DNA of 64,000 nt, from assembly GCA_014529385.2 (NCBI GenBank), contig CM043957.1, positions 83,559,381-83,623,380 on the forward strand. Reading direction: 5' to 3'. Positions 25,475-38,665 of this stretch are shown piece after piece. Position 1 is the first letter of the stretch. Each line of letters opens with the position of its first letter. Under the pieces are notes generated by a model. It saw only the letters and a list, made by a program, of their open reading frames with translations. It was not told where the DNA came from and ran no database searches. Origin of the DNA: Adiantum capillus-veneris. Its lineage: Eukaryota > Streptophyta > Polypodiopsida > Polypodiales > Pteridaceae. The position numbers and the translations under genes are program-made.

Positions 25475-25560
25475 TCTATACTATATATAATATATATAAT
25501 GCATCCTAAAACTTTTGAGGAAGGAGAGGGGCTCCAAGTGTCATGCATTGGAAACTTTGA
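25475..25560 (+). mobile_element. Helitron-like 5' terminus
   Basis: An A followed by TCTATACTATATATAA resembles the TC-TATACTA start known for plant Helitrons, which insert between A and T. A second copy starts at 39108 (TCTATACTACATATAATG). The two share the following 70 or so bases, including GAAGGAGAGG.CCTCCA.GTGTCAT. No Rep/helicase coding region and no convincing CTRR 3' end with hairpin was located, so only the left end is claimed. Confidence 0.5.
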
Positions 25561-25637
25561 GCTTTTAAGCTTTTAGAGTTTGAACCTTTTGTTTTCTTTT
25601 TTTTTTAAACTAACTTTTGTACATGTGCACTAAAGCT

Positions 25638-25880
25638 AAGCTAACCTTCACCTTCACCTTGAAAGGAAAAATCACTTGCCACCACCTCATTGACATCAAC
25701 CATCATTTCTCTCCAATCTTTAGCCTTTGAATCAAACACTTTTAAGTTTTTGAATTTTTGAAGCTAACCTTCACCTTGAAAGGAAAAATCACTTGCCACC
25801 ACCTCATTGACATCAACCATCATTTCTCTCCAATCTTTAGCCTTTGAATCAAACACTTTTAAGTTTTTGAATTTTTAAAG
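25638..25880 (+). repeat. 117-bp tandem duplication
   Basis: The block from CTAACCTTCACC through TTTTTGAATTTTT occurs twice, offset 117 bp, virtually identical. Non-coding. Confidence 0.92.
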
Positions 25881-26314
25881 TTAAGAAACAAGATGAAGAA
25901 TCATAGTGGCCTCCTAAGAAAATGTAATTAAAATAAATGAGAGTTGTGTTTGTAGGATCTATTTTTACGTAGTAGAAAGAATCTCGAGATCTATCGAATG
26001 AATCTTGAACTCAAGACCTGATAGTGCAAAGGGAGCTAGGATAACCAATCTACCACACTTACGTGATATAAAAGTTATTTTGGAAACCTTAATAATCTCT
26101 AGTCCTTAACAATCTCTGGTGAGGCATGAACTCTAAGAATAATTCCACACACACACAGAGAGAACTTATATTCCCATTACAAATGAAAATTTGGTACTCG
26201 GATCCATTTAGTGGCTTTCTTCTCCTTTTCTATAAAGTACAAGGTAGTGCTATATTAGCACAATTGAAAGGACAACTCTTGCTTGGTTTTTGTAAAGATA
26301 TCACTATGTGAAGC

Positions 26315-26883
26315 ATGAATGGAGTGGTGGTGAGCCCTAGCACCTTTACTTTGATAAGTGGTGCTCAACAAAGTCATCAATGTGGTGAGGATGATGGAGA
26401 GGATGCATGCATATATAATTATATTGAGGACAAGTTGTACATGAGTGGAGGATTTGTGGAGCCTTTCTCTTGGGAGGATAAGCTAGGGGTGCCCTTGATA
26501 GTAGACTCCAAGCACAATTATAATAGTACTAATATGGAGGCCATGAAGGGGAAGAAAACTAGAGAGGATAAGTTAGAGCCGCAATGCATAGAAGAAGGCC
26601 TTCACATGAGCAACACAAAGAGATCATCGAGGAGGTGGAAAAAGCACTTGTCCTTACACCATTCAAGCATGGTACTGATGTGCTTTTTAGGAGTGGTGAG
26701 GAAACATTTCTTGCACTTACTACACCATTCAAGCATATATGGCCAACACAATATGATGAGGATAAATCCCTAGTAGCACTTCCACCAATGAAGCAATATG
26801 CTAGTGATATGCTTCTTAGGAGGGATGAGGATAAAGCACTTGCACTTACACCACCAAAGTATGGTAGTAATAACCTATGGTAA
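26315..26883 (+). CDS. Hypothetical ORF pair with internal repeats (doubtful)
   Basis: Not recognised. An ATG frame at 26315-26773 (152 codons) overlaps a second frame at 26584-26883. The more regular protein switches from the first to the second near 26600, suggesting one frameshift. The second part contains three degenerate copies of a 21-23-residue unit around DEDKALALTPPKYGSD. An acidic start (GEDDGEDA, EDKL) and lack of any domain leave the function unknown. It sits 0.8 kb downstream of the Helitron-like end, so it may be a captured host fragment. Could equally be non-coding. Confidence 0.3.
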
Positions 26884-27118
26884 ATGATCTCTAGTAGGCT
26901 AGACAGTACACCATCATACAAGCAACCTACAAACTCCAATCGAGATATTGCAATCTTATTTCAACCAGAGCTTGTCACTTCATTTGTCAGCACTCTGTAC
27001 ATGGCCTTTGCTGCTCATTAAGAATCAACTTTACAAATGCACATGTAAATAACATGGTCAAAGAAACAGTCAACATACGAATGGAAATAAAAAATTGGAG
27101 AGTAGAACATATGTAATA
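26884..27118 (+). other. No gene seen
   Basis: AT-rich non-coding stretch between the hypothetical ORF and the 93-bp duplication. Confidence 0.5.
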
Positions 27119-27304
27119 GAATTGCGTTTGATGACTCAAATAGAGTATCGACACAACATCAATTCGTGCAATTTCTTTGCTTGGTAGCTCTACCTAGCTC
27201 ATACATTTGAAGAATTGTGTTTGATGACTCAAATAGAGTACTGACACAACATCAATTCGTGCAATTTCTTTGCTTGGTAGCTACACCTAGCTCATACATT
27301 TGAA
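27119..27304 (+). repeat. 93-bp tandem duplication
   Basis: GAATTGYGTTTGATGACTCA through CATACATTTGAA occurs twice, offset 93 bp, with about three differences. Non-coding. Confidence 0.92.
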
Positions 27305-28925
27305 GAATAAATACCATTAGCCATGCAATAAAGTACAAAGATGCTCAGTGTGAAGATATAACCGTACAAACAGTGTAACCAGAGGCTTTTTCCTAGGTAG
27401 AGGAAACCCGTGCTATCCATGTCCATTGGAGCAAAGCCATCTATTTGCTTAAAATTTTACTTGAATGCAGTGAAACCACCTTTTAAGCTACACCAAAGCT
27501 TGAACACCTTTATACAAAGTGCACAGAAGAAGGTCCAACCTTGGCACATTGAAAAGGACACACGTAACAATTGACTTTCTTTCAACCCCATACTTCATGG
27601 AACTTTTACTCCGCATGAAGAAGACAATCAAGATCCCGCATGAACTTTAAGTCACTCCACATGAAGAAGACAGTCAACACCCAAAACATCAAGCTGCAAT
27701 CATCTACTGCCAACTTGCCTCTTGTCTTTAAAGACAGCTAAACAATCATAACCTTTCTCTAACGTTCAGCTGTGTAAACATAAGTACAAGGCAGTGAAAC
27801 CACCTCATCATTTCCAATATCAAAGTCACACTCATCATAAAATTCTTCATCGTCCTCACCAAAAGACCACTCCATGTCATCATCTGATGCAAACCCATGT
27901 GCATCATGCTGCTCCTCCTCTGAGAAAGCTAAAAATCTAGCATTTTTCATAGGCACATCACGACCAAAACCTTGAGTTCCACATCCAAATTATTATTGAG
28001 GACTCTTGCCAATATTTCAAGTTATCTTTTTCAATAAGAATCGTGATAAACAGCCCGTGCCTGAATAGATTCTTGGAAATCTTGTGCCGATACACCTCGA
28101 CAATGTCCTCCCAAGGAAACTAGAAATTAGTATATCTTTTCAATGACCTAGACTCTTCAAAAACAACAGTCTAAAGAGCTTTGTCTGGAGATCCAAAGCT
28201 CTGTCATCTGCAAGCATCCGTGCAAAATCCATGTCAAATACATTTGATGCCCTTGTGTATGGAGTCTTCCAGTTTTTTCTTTAGCTCAATGTTTGCAGCT
28301 TGAGGCTTATATTGCACTATCTTTACAAAGATACCCGCTCAGGGCAAATCTAGACAACCTTTGGAACCAGTATTGGGCTTGCCACTTCACCGCCGCTCTG
28401 TATTTCTTTTTCTTATTTCCCTTAAGAGAATTCAGCCCTGTCATCCTCTTGTTATGCTCTATCTCGTGAAGATATGGATGTGCCAGGAGACCCTCATCAT
28501 TTTTTGCTTCATTTGGCAAGCACATTCGGTGAGTGAATAGCCCAGCGTGAGAATTTTTTCCTCCTCCATGCCTTCTGCTTGCTGCGGACACGCCATGCCC
28601 TCCTTATTTTCCCCCTTTTCTCACCCATTAACCTGGGGCGGCCATCCTTTTTGGCTTATGGGTAGCCATACCCCTTTGGTTAATGATCAAGCCCTTATGG
28701 GCACACCATATTTGGAATATATATATCGCCCAAAGCAATGCCTCACACCACATTTGGTATGCACACAGACCAAAGAATCACCTCACGCAACATTCAGAAC
28801 ACAAGACCATCAAGAACTTAGCATGCTTTTGTAAAGGCGTAAAATTTGTCATACACATCGACCAAGCTTTGCAAACATAGCTTCCCCCAAAAGCCTTTAA
28901 TAGCATGCATATTCAAACAAAACAT
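27305..28925 (-). other. Unassigned region with short minus-strand frames
   Basis: Minus-strand open frames at 27759-27956 (acidic: DDDMEWSFGEDDEEFYDECD) and 28307-28591 (basic: KKKKYRAAVKWQAQYWFQRL) have no recognised family. The upper end (about 28550-28925) resembles, loosely and in reverse, the GC-rich stretch at 3480-3700, so it may be the rest of the LTR that begins at 29714. If so, the acidic frame lies beyond or within that LTR. Confidence 0.35.
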
Positions 28926-29714
28926 TGCTAGGCACAACATATCAAGCAAAGCATTGCCTATCACATCCTAACCACCTTACCACTGTTATGTTGCACATTC
29001 CCCACATGTCTCAAGCATTACATGCTTCCTGAAGGTCAACCATCGAGCATCTTTATCGACTAAGGAACTACCAAGCACGACAACCCTTTTTGGCATTCCT
29101 AACCATCAATGTACTGTAAGAGATGACATTTCAGACAAGATGCTCCTTAACCACTTATTGCCCTATTAAATGCATCATATTCTAGAACTTGTTTGAAGCC
29201 CAAAACTTTAAGATGGATCACTGATCAAGACGACCAAATTGGTTTGAAATCAGCCCCCGGTGAAACTTCAATGGGAAATATCCTAGCAACCAAGGCTCCA
29301 AATGGTGATCTAAAAAGACCGATGTGCTCCACATGATGAGCACTTTAGGCCCATGCATTCACTTCAACTCTGCCCCTTCATTTGCGACTACCCAATCCGG
29401 CACAAATCTGCAAACACCTCCAACTTCAAACTCATATATCTTTCACTTTGAAGTTCTTTTGATGAGCTCTCTAAACCTACCCATTTAGCACTTCAAGCTC
29501 TACATATCCAAGCTAAAAATCAACACTTTAGACACCCCTCATCCTCCATCCTATCAGGTCCTCTTTGGAGTCCTTTTTTTCTGAAAACCACTTAAAGAAT
29601 ACATCTTCGATCATCCTGATATCACATCAGATCCTAGCATAAGCCATAAGCTTAGCAAAACTTGAAAATGTATGTAAATCCACATCTTTCACCCCGTGCC
29701 CACAAAGAGGCACA
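28926..29714 (-). repeat. Putative 3' LTR
   Basis: About 790 bp matching 36950-37738 in the same orientation, for example around CAAGATGCTCCTTAACCACT and GATCAAGACGACCAAATT. Its beginning (29714 on the minus strand) lies 200 bp after the integrase end. The far end may extend below 28926. Confidence 0.75.
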
Positions 29715-29913
29715 AAATCCACCCTTTTAAACTTGCACATCATCTGATATGTGCCAATCTTTAAGAAGTTCTCCAAGGCAACATCTTCATCAGAAAGACA
29801 CACCTTGATCATCTAAATCCCTATCTTCATGCACATTGAAGTATCCTTCTCCAGTTTGAATCTCTGCATCCCTCTTTTTATATATTTTGACACATTTACC
29901 TGCAATTGAACCT

Positions 29914-30366
29914 TTAACTTTCTGCCGTCCATTCACATAACTTGTAGGTAGCATTAGGAAAAGCATGTTTGACCACATAGGGGCCAAACCATCGCTTAAC
30001 CACCTTGCACATAGCTGTGTACTGATTATCTAAATTGCTATCATAAACAAAAACCCAATCCCCTTCTTGGATAGTATTTGGTCTTAGCCGATGGCGTTTG
30101 TCAAAAGCATCTTTATTCTTTAAACGAGAATTCATCAGTTTTTCCCTTGCAGTTTCCACATCCTCATTTCTCCTTTCTAGCTGTTGAATCCTCAAAGCAA
30201 TTAAATCTTCTCTGCTCATCACTGTATTCCAAGGCAATATACTCCATGTAGCTATTGTCTCCTCGAGAGGCATAACAAGTTTTTGACAATCCATCAACTT
30301 TGATGGCATGAACCTTGTAACAGTACTGTGTGTGGTACGGTCATACCATAAAGCATATGGTAGCAA
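29914..30366 (-). pseudogene. Integrase C-terminal part
   Basis: Reads LPYALWYDRTTHSTVTRFMPSKL, then REDLIALRIQQLERR, KDAFDKRHRLRPNTIQEGDWVFVYD and RWFGPYVVKHAF. This is the part of gypsy integrase after the DDE Glu plus the GPF/Y-type module. The DDE core upstream (30367-30910) is present only as pieces, such as a PEGN.KSERG-like stretch around the Glu, split by several stops. No chromodomain follows. Confidence 0.85.
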
Positions 30367-30911
30367 TCAAGGCCAATCACCAATACATACTTTGCATGTT
30401 TTAGCCAATGCCTTGATAATGGGTGATCTCCCCTCTCACTTTTACAATTTCCTTCCGGGTTATATGCGGTAGTGAGATTACTTAATACCTAGATGAGAAA
30501 AAAATTATATGGCCTCATCAGCATCCAGTTCTCCTCTACCCGTAGTAATTTCACCAACACATCCATATCTTCATATTACATCTTCAAGTAAAAACTTGCA
30601 TACCACACTTGTAGCTCTGGTTTGCAAAGCCCTCCCTTCAACCTAGTTTGTCAAATCTTCCCTAGCAAGTAAAATGTACCCTATTTTCCATAATCTTGTG
30701 GGCATTGTAATCAAATCGACTACCCATAATTTGAAACGCATACACATTGGATATTTTGGATGTAACCCATCACGGTGCTTTACATTTGAGTACATTTGAC
30801 ATACAGTGAAAGTTTTTCAACAAAGTGTACCACATCTTTATACATTCCCTTCCACCAATATCGATCTTTGATTTTAGCAAAAGTGGCCCAAACTTCCTTG
30901 TGACCTGGCCA

Positions 30912-31382
30912 TTATGACTCATGGAATTTTTTAAGTACTACCCTGTCACAAACCACTCGGTGAGGGGTTCCTCTTAGTTTCTTTGGATGCTTCCATAAAA
31001 TCCCATCCTTCAAGAAATACCCATAAGCCTTCTTACAGATTTGCTTAAACTCCTGATCGATCCAGCCATCATGCTTATTCAATGTACTCAAATATCTCCC
31101 AATCAATAGCCATTCACCATGATGATTATCCTCCACAAAGGACTGTAGTGCATGAACCATACTTTTACATTCTCCGTGCATTTGTGTAGAGGTAAAGAAC
31201 CTCAAGCCCACGTCTTCATTTTTTGAAATCATAGTCTCCTCATCCTCAAATATGGCCCTCGAAAACATATCAACTACCTGATTATCCTTACCGGCATTGT
31301 GATGAAACTCAAGATTTAATGACTTAATATATGCAATCCAATGTAGCATATCTATATCTGGTGTAGAACACCTTGCAATCAT
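30912..31382 (-). pseudogene. RNase H end and integrase zinc-domain start
   Basis: HWIAYIKSLNLEFHHNAGKDNQVVDMFSR matches the end of gypsy RNase H (HI.GK.N.VAD..SR, with Met where Ala or Leu is common). A linker follows, then GYFLKDGILWKHP and VVCDRVVLKKFHES, the usual lead-in to the integrase HHCC domain. The RNase H body between 31383 and 31744 is too eroded to follow confidently. Confidence 0.85.
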
Positions 31383-31744
31383 CCCAAGTAATGGTAAACA
31401 TTATATCTCCATTGTTATGGATGCACCAATAATGTACTCCTTGTCGCACCTCAATGCCGTGCTACATCCCAAAGTTACCTTTTAACGCTCTTTGTCGAGC
31501 ACTTAATACTTTAGCACCGAATCTAAATGCATACCTTTTTCCTTTTTCATCATCCTATCCAATAGCCCACCCAATACCTGTAGGGCTCATGTCAACCATC
31601 ACAATAATTGTCTTCTCTCTTTTGTAGTCTGCTTTCCTCAATGTAGGAGCCTCTTGTCACACCTTCTTCAGTTTACGAATAGGCTTCAAGTGTTCTTCTT
31701 TCAAACAAACTTCTATCATTTTCTAAGCAATTGGTATAAAACCT

Positions 31745-32681
31745 CTACAACATGTGAAAAACGGGTAACCATATCAAGTAAAAGACACATGCACCTAAAA
31801 ATCTCCGCACTTTTGTAATGGAATTGCATGTCTTTTTCATCTTTTGAATAGCATCCACTTTGGCAGGGCTTGGTCTTCTACCAGCTAGTCCACATAAGTG
31901 TCCCACAATCAAGACTTCTCTTACCCCAAACATAGACTTTTTGTGTGACAGTGTAAGGTTAACCTCTTTAAGATTAGACAATATCCTATCACAATCAACA
32001 ATATGACTATCCACAAATTTTTTGCACCCCTCTCGTATACTTCATCTTTTCCACCCTCTTCACACCCTTTTATCGACACATAATCAATAAAAGGCATGGT
32101 AATTTGAGGAATAAATTCCTGCAACACTTTGTTCACCCCATTCATCATGTGAGAAATAGAATTGGTTGCTCCCCGTGGCAAAGTGCACATTCTCACTAAT
32201 CCCAATGGTGTACACATGGTTGTCAAATCCCTGCTTTCCATAGCTTGTTGAAATTGATCATAGACTGAGTACAAATCTCGCATGGAATAGATGGCTCTAC
32301 CTACAAAAGCCTCTACAAAGTCATCAACCATTGGACCTGTTACTACATTTATGATAGTTACCTTGTTAATTGATTGCATATCCTGTATGAATCTCAATGT
32401 ACCATTCTTTTGGGAACTGTAAACCACCTGGTAGAGTAAGGGGCACATGAGGGTTTAAAAGCACCCATCCTAATCTTCTCATTTAACACATCAACCACCA
32501 CAGGTCTAACCTTCTTTGCTAGTGTTTTGCATTTTGTATTCACTTGTACCTCTTTTGCATCCAGATTTTCTTTGAATTGCAAAATAAAATCATGCATATT
32601 AATAGAGTTTACCTTAACCATATCGATCCTAGATCGATCATTAGATTGCATGACTATATCCAATTTCCCCATTGTCTCCAC
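31745..32681 (-). pseudogene. Reverse transcriptase, catalytic Asp lost
   Basis: Overlapping minus-strand frames (32681-32394, 32448-31921, 32014-31745) cover RT: entry block GAFKPSCAPYS, FIQDMQSINKVT, SMRDLYSVYDQFQQAMESRD, PLGLVRMCTLPRGATNS, then MPFIDYVSIKGC and a thumb/connection part with GHLCGLAGRRPSPAKVDAI. The active-site pair reads Asp-Tyr (32080-32085) where an RT needs Asp-Asp. With the frame changes and this substitution the enzyme cannot be active. Confidence 0.9.
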
Positions 32682-33243
32682 AACACATTTTCTTCAAAAA
32701 TACTTGAGATTGCTTCATCATCCTCAAAGTATACCTTGGACATTGCAAACATGTTGCCTTGCCCATTTACGCAAATCATTAAAGTTTTTGTAAGATACCT
32801 ACCCTCTGAAGCCAATCCTAGAAATCTTGAAGAAAAAGTCTCTCTGTAAACATCCACTATCAGCGAGAACTTCTCCTCCAAAGCACCATCATAGTCCCCC
32901 CTTACAATGGCACTTGGAAAAAATTATGAAAACCCCTGTTCTCTTTGAATTATTTTGTCAACCTTGGTAATGGATGATCTCTTAAGGTATCCATGTTCTT
33001 TGCATGGTCCTCACAAACAGTTAGAAATTAAAATGCTTTCTTATTATCACGAATTCTTATCCTAGCATACGCAGATCCATCATCCAAAACCTTGGTTTCC
33101 ATCCACACCGCAGTAATGTAAGGCTGCCCTAAAATGACTGGATAGGTATAGTGATCTTGTACAAAAAATTCTTAATCAACACCTACATCCCCTATGGTTA
33201 TTTTAACATTAGGGCATGCACCATACAAATCCCCTGACTGGAA

Positions 33244-33474
33244 TCATCCAGCTCGGAGATGCCATCCATGTTCCACATCAACATGCCACTTTCCTTTCAA
33301 GAATAAGCTCTTTGACATAAGGTTTACTTCTGACCCATGATCTACCAATGCAACAACTGGCTCCTCCAAATCACATACCTTCACCAAAGTTTCAGTAGTA
33401 GTTGGCCCAATGATTCCGTGTAAAATGGTTGCAAGGTACATCTTCTCCATAATCATCCTCATGAAATCTGACAC
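33244..33474 (-). pseudogene. Aspartic protease fragment
   Basis: VVALVDHGSEVNLMSKSLF corresponds to the retropepsin active site (D-S/T-G), here Asp-His-Gly. The following KGKWHVDVEHGW region fits the flap end of such proteases. One of several fragments between gag and RT (32682-34146), the rest of which is too mutated to assign. Confidence 0.75.
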
Positions 33475-34146
33475 GCTTTACCCATCTTGGAAGCTCTTCA
33501 TTGTCCAGTATGCTTCCTCATTCATCTTCACCTAGTTCTTCTTCATTAACACTGCTCAAAATAGCTTCAATTTGTTCATAAATGCTATGCACCCCCTGTG
33601 TCATGATTGGGTCGTTTTCAGGTCCATACAATACTTGGTGCTTTCTCTTCATGAGATCAATCATAATGTCATTAAATTAACGCTTTGCAATACCTAGGAC
33701 CTCACCTAGGGTGAACTCCACCCTACTATTTAGAATGTGCTCCTCAAGTACCTTCTTCACATCAGTAGCCTGTTCAATATCACATCTCAAATGATATGAA
33801 GGACCTCGTGCTTTTCTTACCTTTTTCTCCTTCTCGGCATGATCCATTGAGACGTTGAGCGGGGTAGGAGGTGATCCTGAGCTAGATTCTTTTCTCGTTG
33901 GTACCTCTGATCTAGTCGTTCTCTTTGAAGTTCCTGCCAGATCCTCTTCCCTCTTCCGCTTTTCTTTTGAGATTATCTATGTATGCATATACTGAGGGAA
34001 TCTACAGGGTCTTCCCACCCATTAGTCTTTCTAATACAATTTCCCACTTGACAAAACTATTGATACGCAACTTTTCCCTTTTTTGCTATTGTCACAGCAT
34101 ATGGCCAGAAGGTCCCATTGCTGCTAGAACCTTCAGTTGGTTTTTC

Positions 34147-35193
34147 CTACATTTTGTTCTCAATCTGTACACCATAAGGCAGTGCTCCAGCTACACTCGC
34201 ATGGTGTTCCTGCAACATCTCTTCCATGCTTTTCTTCATACCACCTCTTCCATATTTTATCTTTAGAGACAACCCTATTTCACATAAGTATATCAAGCCA
34301 TCCTTCCAAAAAACTACATCTTTACGCTTGGCTTTAGCAAATTCCTTGCACTCACTACTGACATGATCAAAACTATCACGCCACATACTGTTTTGATTTC
34401 CACTTCTTCTTTGTGGACCGCCTTGTCTCGACCAGGATGTTGAACCTTTCTCTTCAAGCTTCACAGCTTTCAGATTGATGTTTAATTCTAGGATTCCCTT
34501 TACAAGCTCATCCATGAACGACTCCTCTAGCTTTGGAATCTTCTCCTTTATTGGCACAAGAACCTCTTCTTCCTTTTCTCCCACATATGCATTCATCCCA
34601 ACTAACTTATCCAGTCTTTTTTGTCGTTTCACCTCCATATTGACTGCTTCAATAACTTCTTTCCAAGCTGATTTTAGTCCTAACTACCCTGCGAGATCCT
34701 CAAGGAGATCCACTAAGCTCTTTTGCAATTTTGGGTCTGTAGCCTACACAAAAAGTTCTACTTTCTTTGAATCAAGAGCAATACGTTCTGTTGCAGATAA
34801 TTGACTAAATCTCTTTTCAAATTATCTTAACAATTCAGGAGAAGATAACCCCTTATTACGTTGCTGCACCCACTTCAAAAAACTCTTCTTTGTAACACGC
34901 TCCTTATCTTCAAGAGAGTAAATAACTTTAAGAGCTTGCTTAAACATTACCAACGTAGCTCCATGTGCAGTTTGAAGTTCCTCAATTCATGCCCATAATT
35001 CAAGCACGACAACAAGTACAAAATTCTCCACTGCAGTGTGCTCTTTTGGTCCCTTGTCTTCCATAACTTGTTCATATACTTTGCAAAATTTGGAAATGTC
35101 ACAACCTTCAAATCGCCCCGATTTATTTTTCATTGCTTGCCTAGCTTCACAAATCTGAGATTGCATTTCTCTTTTTGAGCTTTGATTCATCAT
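34147..35193 (-). pseudogene. Gag fragments
   Basis: The N-terminal part (35193-34987) reads GRFEGCDISKFCKVYEQVMEDKG, like the start of the capsid region in gypsy Gag. After several stops the frame continues with sequence such as SLVDLLEDLAG and VKRQKRLDKLVGM (34638 downward). The nucleocapsid has decayed (CSMW-like residues are gone, DHVSSECKEFAKAKR remains), leaving no proper CCHC knuckle. Confidence 0.7.
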
Positions 35194-35814
35194 CTATTGA
35201 TGGTGCAGATGATGCATCAGTGCAGCAAAGTGTTGCATTAATTGTTGCATACCATTATCTTGGCTTGCCAACAGCGCTACTTCTGTCTACCTTAGTTTAT
35301 TTCACATTGGTTTCACCAAAAATATGTTAGGGTGCACCGCTTTCCAGGGTCCATTGGGCAAGCATCAGGCTTCTGGATGTAGACGGATAATCAGAATAGC
35401 CTTAAACCCAAGGAATCTTGTGCAAATTGGGCAAATTTAAGAGTAAATAGGAGTGTTAAGAGAGTAATTTGTGAGAGACAGACACAATTGGGAATGTAGT
35501 TTAAGGTTTAAACGAATTGAAAGAAGATAACGATGCTTGAATGATATTGGCAACCAAAAGATGTTTCGATTAGTTCGATATCTGAACCCTTTGATACAAA
35601 TCGGTTGCACACACCATAGCCGGTATGCTTGATTTGCAATCCCCTATTCAGATAACCCAATCCTGATGAAAACAATCCCTAATTTCTAGGTAAATTTTTC
35701 CTTGCTTAACTCCTTTGCCAATCAAAATTTTGAAGAAAAATCCCATCCACCTTGTGCTCGATCGAGATTCGTCCGCCCTCTATCAATTTTCCCGAGGCTT
35801 CTCTCCCCAAGGAC

Positions 35815-35817
<3 letters not shown>
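35194..35817 (-). other. Leader region of the degenerate gypsy element
   Basis: Non-coding, between Gag and the GA arrays. No primer-binding site could be recognised. Confidence 0.4.
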
Positions 35818-35872
<55 letters not shown>

Positions 35873-35942
35873 TTTCCTCTACCACCACTTCATATCCTCC
35901 TCCCTTGCTTGCTAGCTTCATAAATCTATGAAGAGGGACATC

Positions 35943-35999
<57 letters not shown>

Positions 36000-36006
36000 G
36001 AGAGAG
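35818..36006 (+). repeat. Two GA arrays
   Basis: GA at 35818-35868 and 35946-36006, separated by about 80 bp of unique sequence. They lie inside the presumed leader of the minus-strand element, so they are probably a later insertion or expansion. Confidence 0.95.
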
Positions 36007-36917
36007 ATACATCCTTCCTCCCAAGAGGGAGAGCAAGCCCCTTGGATTCCTTCTTCTCCTGCCTCCTCATGCCGTGATTAGCCCTCCTCATTGATGTCAT
36101 GTACTCCCCTTTGTTTCCCTCCCTTGTTAGCTAGAGGGTCTTTTTGAAATATGTTCATACATTTTGGAATCTATCATGATAAAGAACTATAATCATCAAG
36201 TTGACCCTCATAAGAATGCAATTGATGCTTTGAAGAGATCGACTTTATAAGCTCAAGAAAAAATGAAGTGACCTTGTAGAAAATTTACATGACTCTTCCA
36301 CAATTGTGCTATAAATAATTGAAAGTTTCATGTGCAAAAAAAATCACTTTAAAGTATATAAAATAATGGAAAGTTCTACATGTTTGATATGGCCATTTCA
36401 AGCATATGATTGTATACAAAGAAAAATATATTTCTATAAAGTGATACATTGCTTACCCCCTCCATTGAGGACTCAAGGTTGCAAGTAGATGGGCTTTGCT
36501 ATGCAAAATTATTGAATCATTTTAAAAATTCAAAATTGCGTAAGAGAAAACTTTGATATTTTCATTCTTGAGACATAAGCATTCCCTTCCATTGTTTTGT
36601 ACCAGTAAGTACTAACACTTGGCTTTTATAAACATAAACAAGGCCATCTCTACAAAATAAGAATAAAATAAAAAGATTCTTTTGGCAAAAGAGCTTGAAA
36701 TTTTACTAAAATTAATGACTTGGAACGTACCATAATTCTTTTCATAGGGTTTGTATTTTGACATGGAGAAAAATCCAATGTTTTATCTCCTTCATAACCA
36801 ACCTATGATAGAAGCAAAGTGTAAAAAATCTTCTTTCTAGCTTGAGAGATAATTTGCCAAAACTTGGTAGGAAGATAGGACACTTTAGTTTCTAAGGACA
36901 CATAAGTGTCCAATTAT
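36007..36917 (-). other. No gene seen; short palindrome near right end
   Basis: AT-rich non-coding sequence. At 36878-36911 GGACACTTTAG and GGACACATAAGTGTCC form nested palindromes similar to one at 47961-47998. They lie where LTR similarity at 36918 stops. Confidence 0.5.
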
Positions 36918-37738
36918 AGGACTTGTTAATGGCATGGATACTCGACCAAAGCACTACTAGGCACAATTTCAACCAACGCATTGGCTATCACATCCTGACC
37001 GCCTTACCACTACCATGTTGGGCATTCCCCACATGTGTCAAGCATTTAATGCTTCCTGAAGTTCAACGATTGAGCAACTTTATCGACTAAGGCACTACCA
37101 AGCACGACAACCCTTTTTGGCATTCCTTGCCATCAATGTACTGCAAGAGATGACATTCTAGACAAGATGCTCCTTAACCACTTATTGCCCTATTGAGTGC
37201 ATCATAATCCAGACTTGTTTGAAGCCCAAAAATTTGAGATGGTGCACTGATCAAGACGACCAAATTTCTACAAAATCGGCCCCCGGTGAAACTTCAATGG
37301 CAATATCCTGGCAGCCAGGGCTCCAAATGGCGATATGAAAAGACCGACATGCTACTCATGATGAGCACTTTAGGACCATGCATTCACTTGAAATTTGACC
37401 CTTCATCTGCAACTACCCAATCTAGCAAGAATCTGCAAACACCTCCAACTTCAAACTCGGATATCTTGCCCTTTGTAGCTCTGTTTGATGAGCTCTTTGA
37501 ACCTGCCCATTTAGCACTTCAAGCTCTACATATTCAACCTAAAATCGCACTTTAGACACCCCTCATCCTCCATCCTATCAAGTCCTCTCTAGGGATCTTG
37601 TTGTCTAAAAATCACTTAAAGATTACATCTCCGATCATCCATATATCACATCAGATCCTAGCATAAACCATAAGCTTGGCAAAACTTGAAAATGCATGTA
37701 GATCCACATCTTTCACCCCATGCCCGCAAAGGAGCACA
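36918..37738 (-). repeat. Putative 5' LTR
   Basis: Partner of 28926-29714, starting TGTGCTCC at 37738 on the minus strand. Similarity ends near 36918 at a palindromic motif, so this LTR is probably cut short on its inner side. Confidence 0.72.
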
Positions 37739-37892
37739 ACAACGTCAAATATATACCTCAATCCTGTTGACTTGTGCTTAAAGGAGACAAAAATTGAATG
37801 CACCCGGTCAATCACCTAGATTCTGACTCTTGATGTTGGCAAATTTTTTTGACGATGGGGAGTGCAGGTAAGAGAGGGAGAGACAACCATCA

Positions 37893-38663
<771 letters not shown>

Positions 38664-38665
<2 letters not shown>

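Larger units (their letters stand above)
28926..37738 (-). mobile_element. Degenerate Ty3/gypsy element of a third type
   Basis: Minus-strand element bounded by direct repeats (36918-37738 and 28926-29714) that both start TGTGC in element orientation. Between them, in order, lie recognisable gag, protease, RT, RNase H end and integrase. All are broken by stops and frameshifts. RT motifs (PLGLVRMCTLPRGATNS, SMRDLYSVYDQFQ) differ from both other gypsy families in the window. Boundaries are approximate and no target duplication could be fixed. Confidence 0.8.

Noticed and set aside
32527-32849. Plus-strand frames opposite RT, and 34475-34804 opposite Gag
   Set aside because: Shadows of minus-strand retroelement coding sequence.
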